Source of the DNA: Luxibacter massiliensis
GTDB lineage: Bacteria; Bacillota; Clostridia; Lachnospirales; Lachnospiraceae
Assembly (NCBI RefSeq): GCF_900604355.1
Contig: NZ_UWOE01000001.1
Coordinates: 1,054,001 to 1,118,000, forward strand
Reading direction: 5' to 3'
Length of the DNA: 64,000 nt
Under the pieces are notes generated by a model. That model saw only the letters and a list, made by a program, of their open reading frames with translations. It was not told the DNA's origin and made no database searches. Made by a program: the position numbers and the translations under genes. How positions within the stretch are numbered: the first letter of the stretch is position 1; each line of letters begins with the position of its first letter. Of the stretch, positions 51,270-60,509 are shown piece after piece.

Positions 51270-51302
51270 TTACAATATGAGACAAGGAGTTAATTGCGGA
51301 TT

Positions 51303-53876
51303 ATGGGTTTTATAGAGAAGATTTTCGGTACCCACAGTGAAAATGAATTAAAGCGTATTTACCCGATTGTAGACCGGATAGAGGCATTGGAGCCTGAAAT
51401 GGAGGCATTGTCCGATGCAGAGCTAAAAGATAAGACGAGAGAATTTAAAAAGCGTATTCAGGAGGGGGAGACCTCTGACGATATTCTGCCTGAAGCATAC
51501 GCAGTCGTGAGGGAGGCGGCTAGGAGGAGCCTGGGGATGCGGCATTACCGGGTACAGCTTATCGGTGGGATTGTGCTCCACCAGGGCCGTATTTCTGAAA
51601 TGAAAACCGGTGAAGGCAAGACGCTGGTTTCCACCCTTCCTGCCTATTTGAATGCATTAGAAGGCAAGGGCGTCCACATTGTAACAGTCAATGACTACCT
51701 GGCAAAGCGTGATGCTGAGTGGATGGGGAAGGTCCATGAATTTCTTGGCCTGACTGTGGGGGTAGTCCTTAACTCTATGGATAATGACGAGCGCCGTGAG
51801 GCATATAACTGCGATATCACCTATGTGACCAATAATGAGCTGGGTTTTGATTATCTGCGTGACAATATGGTGATATATAAAGAGCAGCTTGTGCAGAGGG
51901 GACTTCACTTTGCAATTATTGATGAGGTTGACTCTGTATTAATCGACGAGGCCAGGACTCCTCTGATTATTTCGGGGCAGAGCAACAAATCTACTAAACT
52001 ATACGAGGCATGTGACATCCTGGCAAGGCAGCTGGAGCGCGGCGAGGCCAGCGGTGAATTCTCCAAGATGAATGCCATTATGGGAGAGGACATTGAGGAG
52101 ACAGGTGACTTTATTGTCAATGAGAAAGAGAAGAATGTCAACCTGACTGAGGATGGCGTGAAGAAGGTTGAGAAGTTTTTCCATATCCAGAACCTTGCAG
52201 ACCCAGATAATCTGGAGATCCAGCATAATATTATTCTTGCACTGCGCGCCCACAACCTGATGTTCCGTGACCAGGATTATGTAGTGACGCCTGAAGGGGA
52301 AGTCATGATCGTGGATGAGTTCACGGGCCGTATTATGCCTGGCCGCCGGTATTCAGACGGCCTGCACCAGGCCATAGAGGCGAAGGAACATGTGAAGGTG
52401 AAGAGGGAGAGCAAGACACTTGCCACCATTACTTTCCAGAATTTATTTAATAAATTTGAGAAAAAAAGCGGCATGACAGGTACCGCCTTGACAGAGGAGA
52501 AAGAGTTCCGTGATATTTACGGGATGGATGTTATTGAAATCCCAACCAATGAGCCGGTGAAAAGGGTAGACTTGGAGGACGCTGTCTACAAGACACAGAG
52601 AGAGAAGTTCCTGGCTGTCGTTGAGGAGGTAAAGAAAGCACACGCTGCAGGACAGCCTGTGCTGGTGGGAACTATAACGATTGAGATTTCTGAACTCCTC
52701 AGCAAAATGCTGAAGAAGGAAGGGATCCAGCATAAAGTCCTCAATGCCAAGTACCATGAGTTGGAGGCGGAGATTGTGGCTGATGCCGGCGTACACGGGG
52801 CAGTCACAATTGCAACAAACATGGCCGGCCGTGGTACCGATATCAAGCTGGATGAGGAAGCGAGGGCAGCAGGGGGCCTGAAAATTATCGGAACAGAGCG
52901 GCATGAGTCCAGGCGTATAGACAATCAGCTGCGGGGGCGTTCCGGCCGTCAGGGAGATCCGGGAGAATCCCGCTTCTATATTTCACTGGAAGATGATTTA
53001 ATGCGTCTCTTTGGTTCAGAGAAACTGATGAGTATTTTTACCACTCTGGGCGTTGAGGACGGGGAGCAGATTGAACATAAGATGCTTTCCAATGCCATCG
53101 AAAAAGCACAGAAGAAGATTGAGAGCAATAACTTTGGCATCCGTAAGAATCTGCTGGAATATGACCAGGTTATGAATGAGCAGAGAGAGATTATTTATGG
53201 AGAGAGGCGCCGGGTCCTCGATGGCGAGAGTATGCGGGATACAATCTACAATATGATAACGGAGTATGTGGAGAACACGACGGACAGGTTTGTATCACCG
53301 GACGTTGAGGCTGAGGAGTGGGATCTTGCAGGACTGGACGTAACACTGCATGCCGTGATACCACAGCTTTCCCTTCCATCGGCCAAAGAAGCAGAAGGCA
53401 TGATGCAGAAAGAGCTGAAGCATCATTTAAAAGAAAAGGCCGTGAAGGCCTACGAGGCAAAAGAGGCAGAGTTTCCAGAGGCTGAACACCTGCGGGAGAT
53501 TGAGCGCGTTGTTCTTCTGAAGGTCATCGACGGACGGTGGATGGATCATATTGACGATATGGACCAGCTGCGCCAGGGTATTGGACTGCAGGCATATGGG
53601 CAGAGAGATCCCCTTGTGGAATATAAGATGATGGGATATGATATGTTTGGAGAAATGACGAATGCCATAGCCGAGACTACAATACGGACGCTTTTCCATA
53701 TCCGCATTGAGCAGAAAGTGGAGAGAGAGCAGGTTGCCCAGGTGACAAGTACCAATAAGGACGAAAGTGCACTGCGGGCCCCGAAAAAACGGGAGGATAA
53801 GAAGGTCTATCCAAACGACCCCTGTCCCTGTGGGAGTGGTAAGAAATACAAGCAGTGCTGCGGGCGTAATAAATAA
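51303..53876 (+). CDS. secA: preprotein translocase ATPase SecA
   Basis: An 857-residue motor of the Sec export system. Walker A MKTGEGKTLV (about 101-110), DEAD-like IDEVDSVLIDEARTPLIISG (about 203-222), preprotein-crosslinking domain, second nucleotide-binding fold (ATNMAGRGTDIKL; RGRSGRQGDPGESRFYIS), helical scaffold, and the C-terminal zinc motif PCPCGSGKKYKQCCG that binds SecB/ribosomes. ATG at 51303 is used; a TTG at 51294 lies only four bases after AAGGAG. Length is typical. Confidence 0.97.
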   Translation: MGFIEKIFGTHSENELKRIYPIVDRIEALEPEMEALSDAELKDKTREFKKRIQEGETSDDILPEAYAVVREAARRSLGMRHYRVQLIGGIVLHQGRISEMKTGEGKTLVSTLPAYLNALEGKGVHIVTVNDYLAKRDAEWMGKVHEFLGLTVGVVLNSMDNDERREAYNCDITYVTNNELGFDYLRDNMVIYKEQLVQRGLHFAIIDEVDSVLIDEARTPLIISGQSNKSTKLYEACDILARQLERGEASGEFSKMNAIMGEDIEETGDFIVNEKEKNVNLTEDGVKKVEKFFHIQNLADPDNLEIQHNIILALRAHNLMFRDQDYVVTPEGEVMIVDEFTGRIMPGRRYSDGLHQAIEAKEHVKVKRESKTLATITFQNLFNKFEKKSGMTGTALTEEKEFRDIYGMDVIEIPTNEPVKRVDLEDAVYKTQREKFLAVVEEVKKAHAAGQPVLVGTITIEISELLSKMLKKEGIQHKVLNAKYHELEAEIVADAGVHGAVTIATNMAGRGTDIKLDEEARAAGGLKIIGTERHESRRIDNQLRGRSGRQGDPGESRFYISLEDDLMRLFGSEKLMSIFTTLGVEDGEQIEHKMLSNAIEKAQKKIESNNFGIRKNLLEYDQVMNEQREIIYGERRRVLDGESMRDTIYNMITEYVENTTDRFVSPDVEAEEWDLAGLDVTLHAVIPQLSLPSAKEAEGMMQKELKHHLKEKAVKAYEAKEAEFPEAEHLREIERVVLLKVIDGRWMDHIDDMDQLRQGIGLQAYGQRDPLVEYKMMGYDMFGEMTNAIAETTIRTLFHIRIEQKVEREQVAQVTSTNKDESALRAPKKREDKKVYPNDPCPCGSGKKYKQCCGRNK

Positions 53877-53889
53877 CAGATGCAGAGGA

Positions 53890-53976
53890 CTGCCGCAAAA
53901 TGTAAATATTCAGCAAGATATGGCTTGGTTTTCAGTATGTGATACCATCTTGTGAGAAAGATTCATTTTGCGGCAG
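53890..53976. repeat. 13-bp perfect inverted repeat between secA and prfB
   Basis: CTGCCGCAAAATG (53890-53902) and CATTTTGCGGCAG (53964-53976), separated by 61 bp, fill most of the secA-prfB gap. A modest T/A-rich tail follows, so termination of secA is possible. Confidence 0.55.
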
Positions 53977-54009
53977 CTTAGTATTTAATTTAAGAAAGAG
54001 GTGAATAAG

Positions 54010-55108
54010 GTGGTATTGTCAGACGAACTGAGAACAAGACTGAGTGCATATGAGGAGCCGCTGAAAGATTTGAGGGATTCACTTTGACCTGGCGTCAAAG
54101 AAAAAAAGAATCGAAGAGCTGGAGCGTAAAATAGAAGAACCAGGGTTCTGGGACGATCCGGAAAAGTCCAGCTATACAATGAAGCATTTGAAAGGACTTC
54201 AGGAATCCGTAAAACAGATTGAGAAAATGTATGCAGATTATGAGGACATTGGCCTTCTGATTGAGATGTGCGATGAGGATCCAGACGCCGGGACTATCAA
54301 AGAGCTTGAGGAGGAATTGGGCAGATTTGAAGAGGAATTTGAAGAACTGCGTATCCAGACACTCCTGACAGGGGAGTATGACGCTAGCAACGCCATTGTA
54401 ACTCTCCATGCCGGTGCCGGTGGGACGGAATCTTGCGACTGGGCAGGTATGCTGTACCGTATGTACAGCCGGTGGGCAGAGAAAAAGGGATTTAGCATAG
54501 AAGTATTGGATTATCTGGACGGAGATGTGGCAGGGATCAAGGGAGTCACTTTTGAAGTGGAAGGGGAGAATGCGTATGGATATCTCCGCTCTGAGAAAGG
54601 GGTACACCGGCTTGTCAGGATTTCTCCCTTTAATGCGGCTGGGAAGAGGCAGACTTCTTTTGCTTCCTGTGATGTGATTCCAGATATAGAAGATGACATT
54701 GATATTGAAATAAACGAGGATGAGTTGAGGATAGACACGTACCGTTCCGGGGGAGCGGGGGGACAGCATGTCAACAAGACTTCCTCGGCTGTGCGGATCA
54801 CCCACCTTCCCACGGGTATTGTTGTGCAGTGCCAGAATGAGCGCTCCCAGCATATGAATAAAGATAAAGCGATGCAGATGCTCAAAGCAAAACTATATCT
54901 TTTAAAGCAGCAGGAGCAGGCAGATAAGGTATCAGATATACGCGGAGAGATGAAAGAAATAGGTTTTGGCAGCCAGATACGTTCCTATGTCATGCAGCCC
55001 TATACTATGGTAAAGGATCACCGGACCAATACAGAAATCAGCAATGTAAACAGTGTTATGGACGGCAATATAGACCCCTTCATCAACGCATATTTAAGTA
55101 TACATTGA
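54010..55108 (+). CDS. prfB: peptide chain release factor 2, programmed +1 frameshift
   Basis: Release factor for UGA/UAA stops, 365 residues after frameshifting. Frame 1 runs from GTG 54010 for 25 codons to CTT TGA (54082-54087); the ribosome slips +1 at CTTTGAC and continues from GAC 54086 to 55108, reading DLASKKKRIEELERKI. A Shine-Dalgarno-like GAGGGA lies upstream of the slip site. The product contains the anticodon-mimic region with SPF (RISPFNAAGKRQTSF) and the peptidyl-tRNA hydrolysis GGQ (GGAGGQHVNK). The shift is autoregulatory: scarce RF2 favours slippage. GTG 54010 follows AGAGGTGA; TTG 54016 is also possible. Confidence 0.95.
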
Positions 55109-55295
55109 TCCGCAGATTTATCTGCGGCAGCCCGCAAGGGCATAGAATAAGGGGTGCCCTGGGGGTATACATTGACCCGCAGATTTCTCTGCGGCAGTCC
55201 GCAAGGGCATAGAATAAGGGGCGCCCTGGGGGTATACATTGACCCGCAGATTTCTCTGCGGCAGTCCGCAAGGGCATAGAATAAGGGGTGCCCTG
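55099..55295 (+). repeat. 67-bp tandem repeat, three copies, after prfB
   Basis: Units start at 55099, 55166 and 55233 (each TATACATTGA...), the first overlapping the prfB stop codon. Each unit holds two stems: CCGCAGA/TCTGCGG with a short loop, and AGGGC...GCCCT. Units 2 and 3 differ at one base; unit 1 differs from them by a few. The last unit ends about 35 bp before hom. Confidence 0.95.
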
Positions 55296-55330
55296 ACAGA
55301 ATAATGGAGAAGAAGGAAAAGGAGGAAAAC

Positions 55331-56548
55331 ATGGTAAATATAGCGGTATTGGGATATGGTACAGTGGGATCAGGGGTTGTGGAAGTGATCAACACCAACG
55401 GCGCACGTATTAACCAGAGAGTCGGGGATGAAATCAGTATTAAATACGTGCTGGATTTGCGGGATTTCCCCGGGGACCCGATTCAGGACAAGCTGGTCCA
55501 TGATTTTGAAGTAATTATAAATGACCCGGATGTACAGATTGTGGTGGAGGTCATGGGAGGCATTGAGCCTGCATATACATTTGTGAAGCGCAGCCTCCAG
55601 GCGGGAAAAAGCGTGGCAACGTCCAATAAGGCCCTGGTGGCCAAGCATGGGGCCGAGCTTTTATCTATTGCCAGGGACCATCACATTAATTTCCTTTTTG
55701 AAGCCAGTGTTGGCGGTGGAATCCCAATTATCCGGCCTTTGAATTCTTCTATGACAGCGGATGAGATCGAAGAAATAACAGGCATTTTAAATGGGACAAC
55801 AAATTATATGTTAAGTAAAATGTTCTATGAAGGTGCAGATTACGGTGAAGTCCTGAAGGAGGCGCAGGCGAAAGGCTACGCCGAGCGTAATCCTGAGGCA
55901 GATGTGGAAGGATACGACGCCTGCAGGAAGATTGCTATTTTATCCTCCCTGATATCAGGCCAGCAGGTAGATTTTGAGGACATCCATACAGAGGGGATTA
56001 CAAAAATTACAAAAGAAGATATGCTCTATGCCAAAACCATGGGTATGACAATCAAGCTGCTTGCGATGAGCAAGAGATCTGGAGATCATTTAAATGCTAT
56101 TGTAGCTCCCTATATGCTGCATAAGGAGCATCCCCTCTATAGTGTAAACGGCGTATTCAATGCAATATTTGTCCATGGAAATGTGCTTGGGGACGCTATG
56201 TTTTATGGAAGCGGCGCAGGGAAACTCCCCACAGCAAGCGCTGTAGTGGCCGATGTGGTAGATGAGGCGAAACATCTCAACAGGAATATTATGACAATGT
56301 GGAAGAGCGATAAATTGAACCTGCAGCCTATTTCAGACACCCGTAAAAGATTTTTTGTCCGCATCCAGGGAAATGCAGATGCCATGAAGGCACATTTGGA
56401 AAGCAGGTTTGGCCCAGTGGAGATTATAAAAGCTGAAGGGCTTGCCGAGGAGTTTGGTTTTGTAACAGAGGTGATGGCTGAGGGCGAGTATGAGAAATAT
56501 GCAGCAGAATTTCCAAGCATTGTGCATATGATACGGGTGGAAGGCTGA
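55331..56548 (+). CDS. hom: homoserine dehydrogenase
   Basis: A 405-residue NAD(P)-dependent enzyme reducing aspartate semialdehyde to homoserine (threonine/methionine branch). N-terminal nucleotide loop IAVLGYGTVGSGVVEVI (about 4-20), the catalytic core GGGIPIIRPLNSSMTADEIEEITGILNGTTNYML (shown by its known GILNGTTNYIL signature, about 159-167), the substrate Asp/Lys region EADVEGYDACRKIAIL (about 195-210), and a C-terminal ACT-like regulatory domain (about 330-405). AAAGGAGG five bases upstream supports ATG 55331. Confidence 0.96.
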   Translation: MVNIAVLGYGTVGSGVVEVINTNGARINQRVGDEISIKYVLDLRDFPGDPIQDKLVHDFEVIINDPDVQIVVEVMGGIEPAYTFVKRSLQAGKSVATSNKALVAKHGAELLSIARDHHINFLFEASVGGGIPIIRPLNSSMTADEIEEITGILNGTTNYMLSKMFYEGADYGEVLKEAQAKGYAERNPEADVEGYDACRKIAILSSLISGQQVDFEDIHTEGITKITKEDMLYAKTMGMTIKLLAMSKRSGDHLNAIVAPYMLHKEHPLYSVNGVFNAIFVHGNVLGDAMFYGSGAGKLPTASAVVADVVDEAKHLNRNIMTMWKSDKLNLQPISDTRKRFFVRIQGNADAMKAHLESRFGPVEIIKAEGLAEEFGFVTEVMAEGEYEKYAAEFPSIVHMIRVEG

Positions 56549-56580
56549 TAGGATAAGGAAAGCCAGTCTTTAGCCATACC

Positions 56581-56629
56581 TATCTGCCCTGCATCCGGCA
56601 GATAGAAGCTTGCTGTGCCTTTTTATCTG
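56581..56629 (+). promoter_or_regulatory. overlapping alternative hairpins between hom and the next gene
   Basis: TATCTGCC (56581-56588) can pair with GGCAGATA (56597-56604), while CAGATA within that arm can instead pair with TATCTG (56624-56629) across a T run. Mutually exclusive stems of this kind resemble an attenuator, but no leader peptide is evident. Confidence 0.3.
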
Positions 56630-56702
56630 CGGCAGTTTCACGGCCCAGGCGTATTTTGAACCAGAAAAATTCTTGAATAGGCTCTAAAAGAGGTTAATAA
56701 AT

Positions 56703-57908
56703 ATGAAATATATTATTATATTGTGTGATGGCATGGCTGATGAGCCTGTCCCGGAGCTGGGGGGCCTGACGCCTCTTCAAAAGGCAGATACACCTAACTT
56801 GGATAAGCTCTCTGGAAAAGCAGAGACAGGCATGGTGCGCACGATTCCCCCAGGCATGAGTCCTGGAAGCGACACAGCCAACCTGTCAGTGATAGGCTAT
56901 GACCCCAGAGTATACTATACAGGGCGTTCGCCGTTGGAAGCGCTCAGTATTGGCGCAGACATGCAGCCGGATGATGTGTCCTATAGATGTAATCTGGTGA
57001 CTCTCACAGAGGAACAAAGTAAGTATGAGGACAGAATCATTTTAGACCACAGCTCGGGGGAAATCAGTACAGAGGACGGGGCAGTCCTTTTGGAGGCTTT
57101 AAAAGAAGGTCTGTGCAAAGAGGGTTACAAATTTTATGTGGGGACCAGCTACCGGCACCTGTTGATACACAAGCAGGGGAAGGCAGAGGAGCTGACGCCT
57201 CCCCACGATATACTTACCAGGAGGATTGGAAGTTATCTTCCGGAAAACCCAGTTCTGCGGGAGATGATGGAGAAAAGTTATGAGATTCTTTCCATACATC
57301 CCCTGAATATACAAAGAAAGCAGGCAGGCCTCAATCCGGCTAATTCAGCTTGGTTCTGGGGCGCCGGCACAAGGCCTGCACTGGACTCCTTTGAGGAGAA
57401 GTACCACAGGAGGGGCGCCATGATTTCTGCAGTGGACCTGCTCAAAGGGATTGCAGCCGGCGCAGGGATGAAAAATATCTCTGTAGAAGGCGCCACCGGA
57501 GGGTTGGATACGAATTATGGGGGCAAGGCCCACGCAGCGGCAGATGCATTACTGAAGGATGGTTTTGACTTTGCCTATATACATGTGGAGGCGCCGGATG
57601 AGATGGGGCACCAGGGGAATGTATATAACAAAATTAAGGCAATTGAGAACATTGACCACTATATTGTCGGCCCTCTGCAGCAGCTTATGGCCCAGGAAGG
57701 GGAAGACTTCCGTATGCTGGTGCTGCCAGACCATCCCACGCCTGTTGGGATACGGACACATACAGCCGATCCGGTTCCTTATCTGCTCTATGACAGCAGG
57801 AAGGCAGCCAGGGGCATGCCGGCATATAATGAGATAAATGCTATGGGCACCGGGAGGATGGAAGAGAATGGCTATAAGCTTATCTCACATCTTTTTGGAG
57901 GAATTTAA
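56703..57908 (+). CDS. ApgM-family phosphoglycerate mutase-like protein, putative homoserine kinase
   Basis: A 401-residue member of the alkaline phosphatase superfamily with the metal-binding N-terminus ILCDGMADEP (about 5-14), the catalytic Ser in PPGMSPGSDTANLSVIGYDP (about 49-68), and HVEAPDEMGHQGN and LPDHPTPVGIRTHTADPVPY holding further metal ligands. Archaeal relatives are cofactor-independent phosphoglycerate mutases, but the version placed between homoserine dehydrogenase and aspartate kinase genes has been proposed to phosphorylate homoserine. That position is seen here and no thrB lies in the window, so the homoserine kinase role is the better inference. Confidence 0.85.
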   Translation: MKYIIILCDGMADEPVPELGGLTPLQKADTPNLDKLSGKAETGMVRTIPPGMSPGSDTANLSVIGYDPRVYYTGRSPLEALSIGADMQPDDVSYRCNLVTLTEEQSKYEDRIILDHSSGEISTEDGAVLLEALKEGLCKEGYKFYVGTSYRHLLIHKQGKAEELTPPHDILTRRIGSYLPENPVLREMMEKSYEILSIHPLNIQRKQAGLNPANSAWFWGAGTRPALDSFEEKYHRRGAMISAVDLLKGIAAGAGMKNISVEGATGGLDTNYGGKAHAAADALLKDGFDFAYIHVEAPDEMGHQGNVYNKIKAIENIDHYIVGPLQQLMAQEGEDFRMLVLPDHPTPVGIRTHTADPVPYLLYDSRKAARGMPAYNEINAMGTGRMEENGYKLISHLFGGI

Positions 57909-57938
57909 AAATTTGCCGGTGTAGGTTAGGAGGATAAC

Positions 57939-59147
57939 ATGCTGATAGTAAAAAAATTTGGAGGCAGTTCAGTTGCTGATAAAGAACGGATTTTCCGTGT
58001 GGCAGAACGGTGTATTGAAGAATACCAGAAAGGAAATGATGTGATCGTTGTTTTATCGGCCATGGGAGATACTACGGATGAGCTGATTGAAAAAGCGAAA
58101 ACGATTGCGCCGCAGCCATCCAAAAGGGAGATGGATATGCTGCTGACAACGGGAGAACAGGTTTCTGTATCCCTCATGGCTATGGCCATCCAGTCCCTGG
58201 GCGTGCAGGCTGTTTCGCTGAATGCATTCCAGGTGGGGATGCACAGTACTTCTGCCTATGGAAATGCCAGGTTTAAGAGAGTAGACGCAGAGAGAATACG
58301 CCATGAGCTGGATTCCAGGAAGATCGTGATTGTGACCGGATTCCAGGGAATAAATAAATACGAGGATTATGCAACCCTTGGCAGGGGAGGGTCTGATACA
58401 ACGGCTGTAGCAATCGCAGCCTCTCTGCATGCCGACGCCTGTGAGATTTATACGGATGTGGACGGAGTATATACAGCCGACCCGAGAATTGTAAAAAATG
58501 CGAGGAAGCTGGACGCCATAAGTTATGACGAAATGCTGGAACTGGCTTCCCTGGGGGCGAAAGTCCTGCACAACCGTTCCGTGGAGATGGCAAAAAAATA
58601 CGGGGTGCAGCTTGTGGTGCGCTCCAGTCTGAACAGAGAAGAAGGGACGGTAGTCAAGGAGGTAGTTAAAATGGAAAAAATGTTAATCAGCGGAGTGGCT
58701 TCTGACAAGAATACATCCAGAGTGTCTGTGATCGGTGTGGATGATAGGCCTGGCGTTGCATTTAAAATATTTAATACATTGGCGAGAAAGGGAATTAATG
58801 TGGATATTATCCTGCAGTCCGTGGGACGCGCAGGGACGAAAGACATTTCCTTTACTGTGGCAACGGATGATTTAAACAGCACCCTGGCTACCCTGGAAGA
58901 AAATAAAGAAATCTTGACTATCCAGGAAATCAACCATAAAGACAATGTGGCAAAGCTGTCTATTGTGGGTGCAGGCATGATGAGCAATCCGGGCGTTGCC
59001 GCCAAGATGTTTGAGGCTTTGTTCAATGCGGGAGTCAATATCAATATGATCTCTACTTCTGAGGTAAGGATTACCGTACTGATAGATGAGAAGGATGTGG
59101 AGAGGGCCATGGTCGCAGTCCATGACGGATTTGGCCTGGCAGAATAG
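57939..59147 (+). CDS. lysC: aspartate kinase
   Basis: A 402-residue aspartokinase, first enzyme of the aspartate family. KFGGSSVADKERI at residues 5-17, GFQGINKYEDYATLGRGGSDTTAVA (split; about 125-149) and EIYTDVDGVYTADPRIV (about 167-183) form the kinase; two C-terminal ACT domains (about 265-400) bind the feedback amino acid. AGGAGG before ATG; 30 bp after the putative homoserine kinase gene, so hom, that gene and lysC can be one unit. Confidence 0.96.
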   Translation: MLIVKKFGGSSVADKERIFRVAERCIEEYQKGNDVIVVLSAMGDTTDELIEKAKTIAPQPSKREMDMLLTTGEQVSVSLMAMAIQSLGVQAVSLNAFQVGMHSTSAYGNARFKRVDAERIRHELDSRKIVIVTGFQGINKYEDYATLGRGGSDTTAVAIAASLHADACEIYTDVDGVYTADPRIVKNARKLDAISYDEMLELASLGAKVLHNRSVEMAKKYGVQLVVRSSLNREEGTVVKEVVKMEKMLISGVASDKNTSRVSVIGVDDRPGVAFKIFNTLARKGINVDIILQSVGRAGTKDISFTVATDDLNSTLATLEENKEILTIQEINHKDNVAKLSIVGAGMMSNPGVAAKMFEALFNAGVNINMISTSEVRITVLIDEKDVERAMVAVHDGFGLAE

Positions 59148-59159
59148 GAAAGCAACATA

Positions 59160-59228
59160 AAAAAGAAAAGGCTGAGGATTTGGCAGTATAGATTGATTCC
59201 AAATCTCTGGCCTTTTCTTTTGTTTTTA
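59160..59228 (+). terminator. terminator after lysC
   Basis: AAAAAGAAAAGGC...CCAGAGATTTGG-type long stem: 59160-59183 pairs with 59199-59222, ending in TTTTCTTTTGTTTTTATT. Strong intrinsic terminator. Confidence 0.85.
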
Positions 59229-59317
59229 TTCCCGTATGAGAAATTCTAAGGTGAGTGTGAAGAGCGCACCGCAAAGAATACCCCTAACCCAAATGTTTAG
59301 CCGAACTGGAAGCCGGC

Positions 59318-59701
59318 CTATTCTGTCTGGTGATAAAGAAACTTATCTACGATTTTCTTATCTTCATCGGACAGTGTACGGTACTTCTTAAGTACGTCTA
59401 CTTCATTTTGTGTGAGATAGATGGTATCTCCACTTTCTATTTCCAGTCCCGGAGTAAATGGCCCTAAGTTCTCCTTGACGGTCCCGTTGGTGGCAAAGGT
59501 ATGCTTGACCAAGTCATCCAGGGAAATGCCATAGATCTGGGACAGCCTGACGAGCAGATCTAAATCAGGAGTGCGTTTACTTGTCTCATAATTAGAGTAA
59601 GCCTGTCTTGAGATATTGAGCTTGTCACTGATTTTCTGCTGGGTATATCCGTGAGCTTTTCTGAGTATATATAAGTTATCGACCAGCTGTATATTTGACA
59701 A
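59318..59701 (-). CDS. Xre-family helix-turn-helix regulator
   Basis: A 127-residue regulator with an N-terminal HTH_3 domain (LRKAHGYTQQKISDKLNISRQAYSNYETSKRTPDLDLLVRL; recognition helix SRQAYSNYE about 32-40) and a C-terminal tail of about 60 residues with YLTQNEVDVLKKYRTLSDEDKKIVDKFL. The first possible ATG is far upstream, but TTG at 59701 has GGAGGT seven bases before it and gives a standard Xre start, so it is used. The target is unknown. Confidence 0.8.
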   Translation of the reverse strand: MSNIQLVDNLYILRKAHGYTQQKISDKLNISRQAYSNYETSKRTPDLDLLVRLSQIYGISLDDLVKHTFATNGTVKENLGPFTPGLEIESGDTIYLTQNEVDVLKKYRTLSDEDKKIVDKFLYHQTE

Positions 59702-59931
59702 AACGGCACCTCCATCCACAGGGTTATTGGAAATTCTCCATAAATTATAACAACTTTCCCTGTAAATAGAAATGTATGCACCGAAACGTAACTTTATACT
59801 GAAAAGCAACGCTGGGTTGCTATCGGGGTTGAAAAATACTTACTATATTAATATATACACTTAAAATTGTCCTGTAATCTGTACCAGAGGGCCTCTTTGT
59901 GTATAGAACGGGACAAAGGCCACTAGCCGGC

Positions 59932-60381
59932 TTATAGGGAGCTGAGCGTACTGTTGTGGTACTGGGAGGAAAAAGTGACGTCTTCACCAAACCAGGAAGG
60001 AGGCTGGAAATGTTCAGCGGTCTCCTCATCCGGGAATTCTACTTCTGCCAGTATCAGTGGTGCAAGGTCTCCCTGAAAAATATCAAGCTCAACCGTCAGT
60101 CCGCATTTGAGAGGAAGCATATATCTGTCTTTTATGATAAACTTCCCATCTGCCTTAGGCTTTAAGTGCTCGTATGATGAGAGATCCAGGCTGAGGTTAT
60201 ACTCCTCCCGGATCATCAGTCCTTTTGATTTATATGTCAGCATATAATCTTCATTGTCACGCCGGATTCTGATAACTGGGTCGGTACAGAGATAACCCTG
60301 TTCAATATGCCTGCAGGGAAAAGCTGTATAACCCTTAGGAAGATTTGTTTTTTCTATCAGATACTTGCGTTCAATTTCCAT
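59932..60381 (-). CDS. CYTH-domain protein (triphosphate tunnel enzyme)
   Basis: A 149-residue protein whose first residues EIERKYLI form the ExExK motif of CYTH/adenylate cyclase-thiamine triphosphatase proteins; further basic and acidic tunnel residues appear in IRIRRDNEDYMLTYKSKG (about 37-54), EEYNLSL, and VELDIFQG and LAEVEFPDEETA (about 97-104 and 111-122). Bacterial members hydrolyse inorganic triphosphate or similar. Single-domain, no CHAD partner. Confidence 0.85.
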   Translation of the reverse strand: MEIERKYLIEKTNLPKGYTAFPCRHIEQGYLCTDPVIRIRRDNEDYMLTYKSKGLMIREEYNLSLDLSSYEHLKPKADGKFIIKDRYMLPLKCGLTVELDIFQGDLAPLILAEVEFPDEETAEHFQPPSWFGEDVTFSSQYHNSTLSSL

Positions 60382-60509
60382 GTCATCGGCCCCCTCATTT
60401 TTTCTATATCATAATACAACCTTACACAAATGTAAACCGTTGCATTTAGGAAAAGGATTTGATACACTGTGAACGGATATAGAAAACGCAAGACGGGAGG
60501 AAGAGAAGT

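Noticed and set aside
54082..54088. Frameshift in prfB as a sequencing error
   Set aside because: The break falls exactly on CTTTGAC with an upstream Shine-Dalgarno-like sequence, the conserved recoding site of RF2 genes.
55099..55295. 67-bp repeats as a CRISPR array
   Set aside because: The units are directly adjacent with no unique spacers and there are no cas genes in the window.
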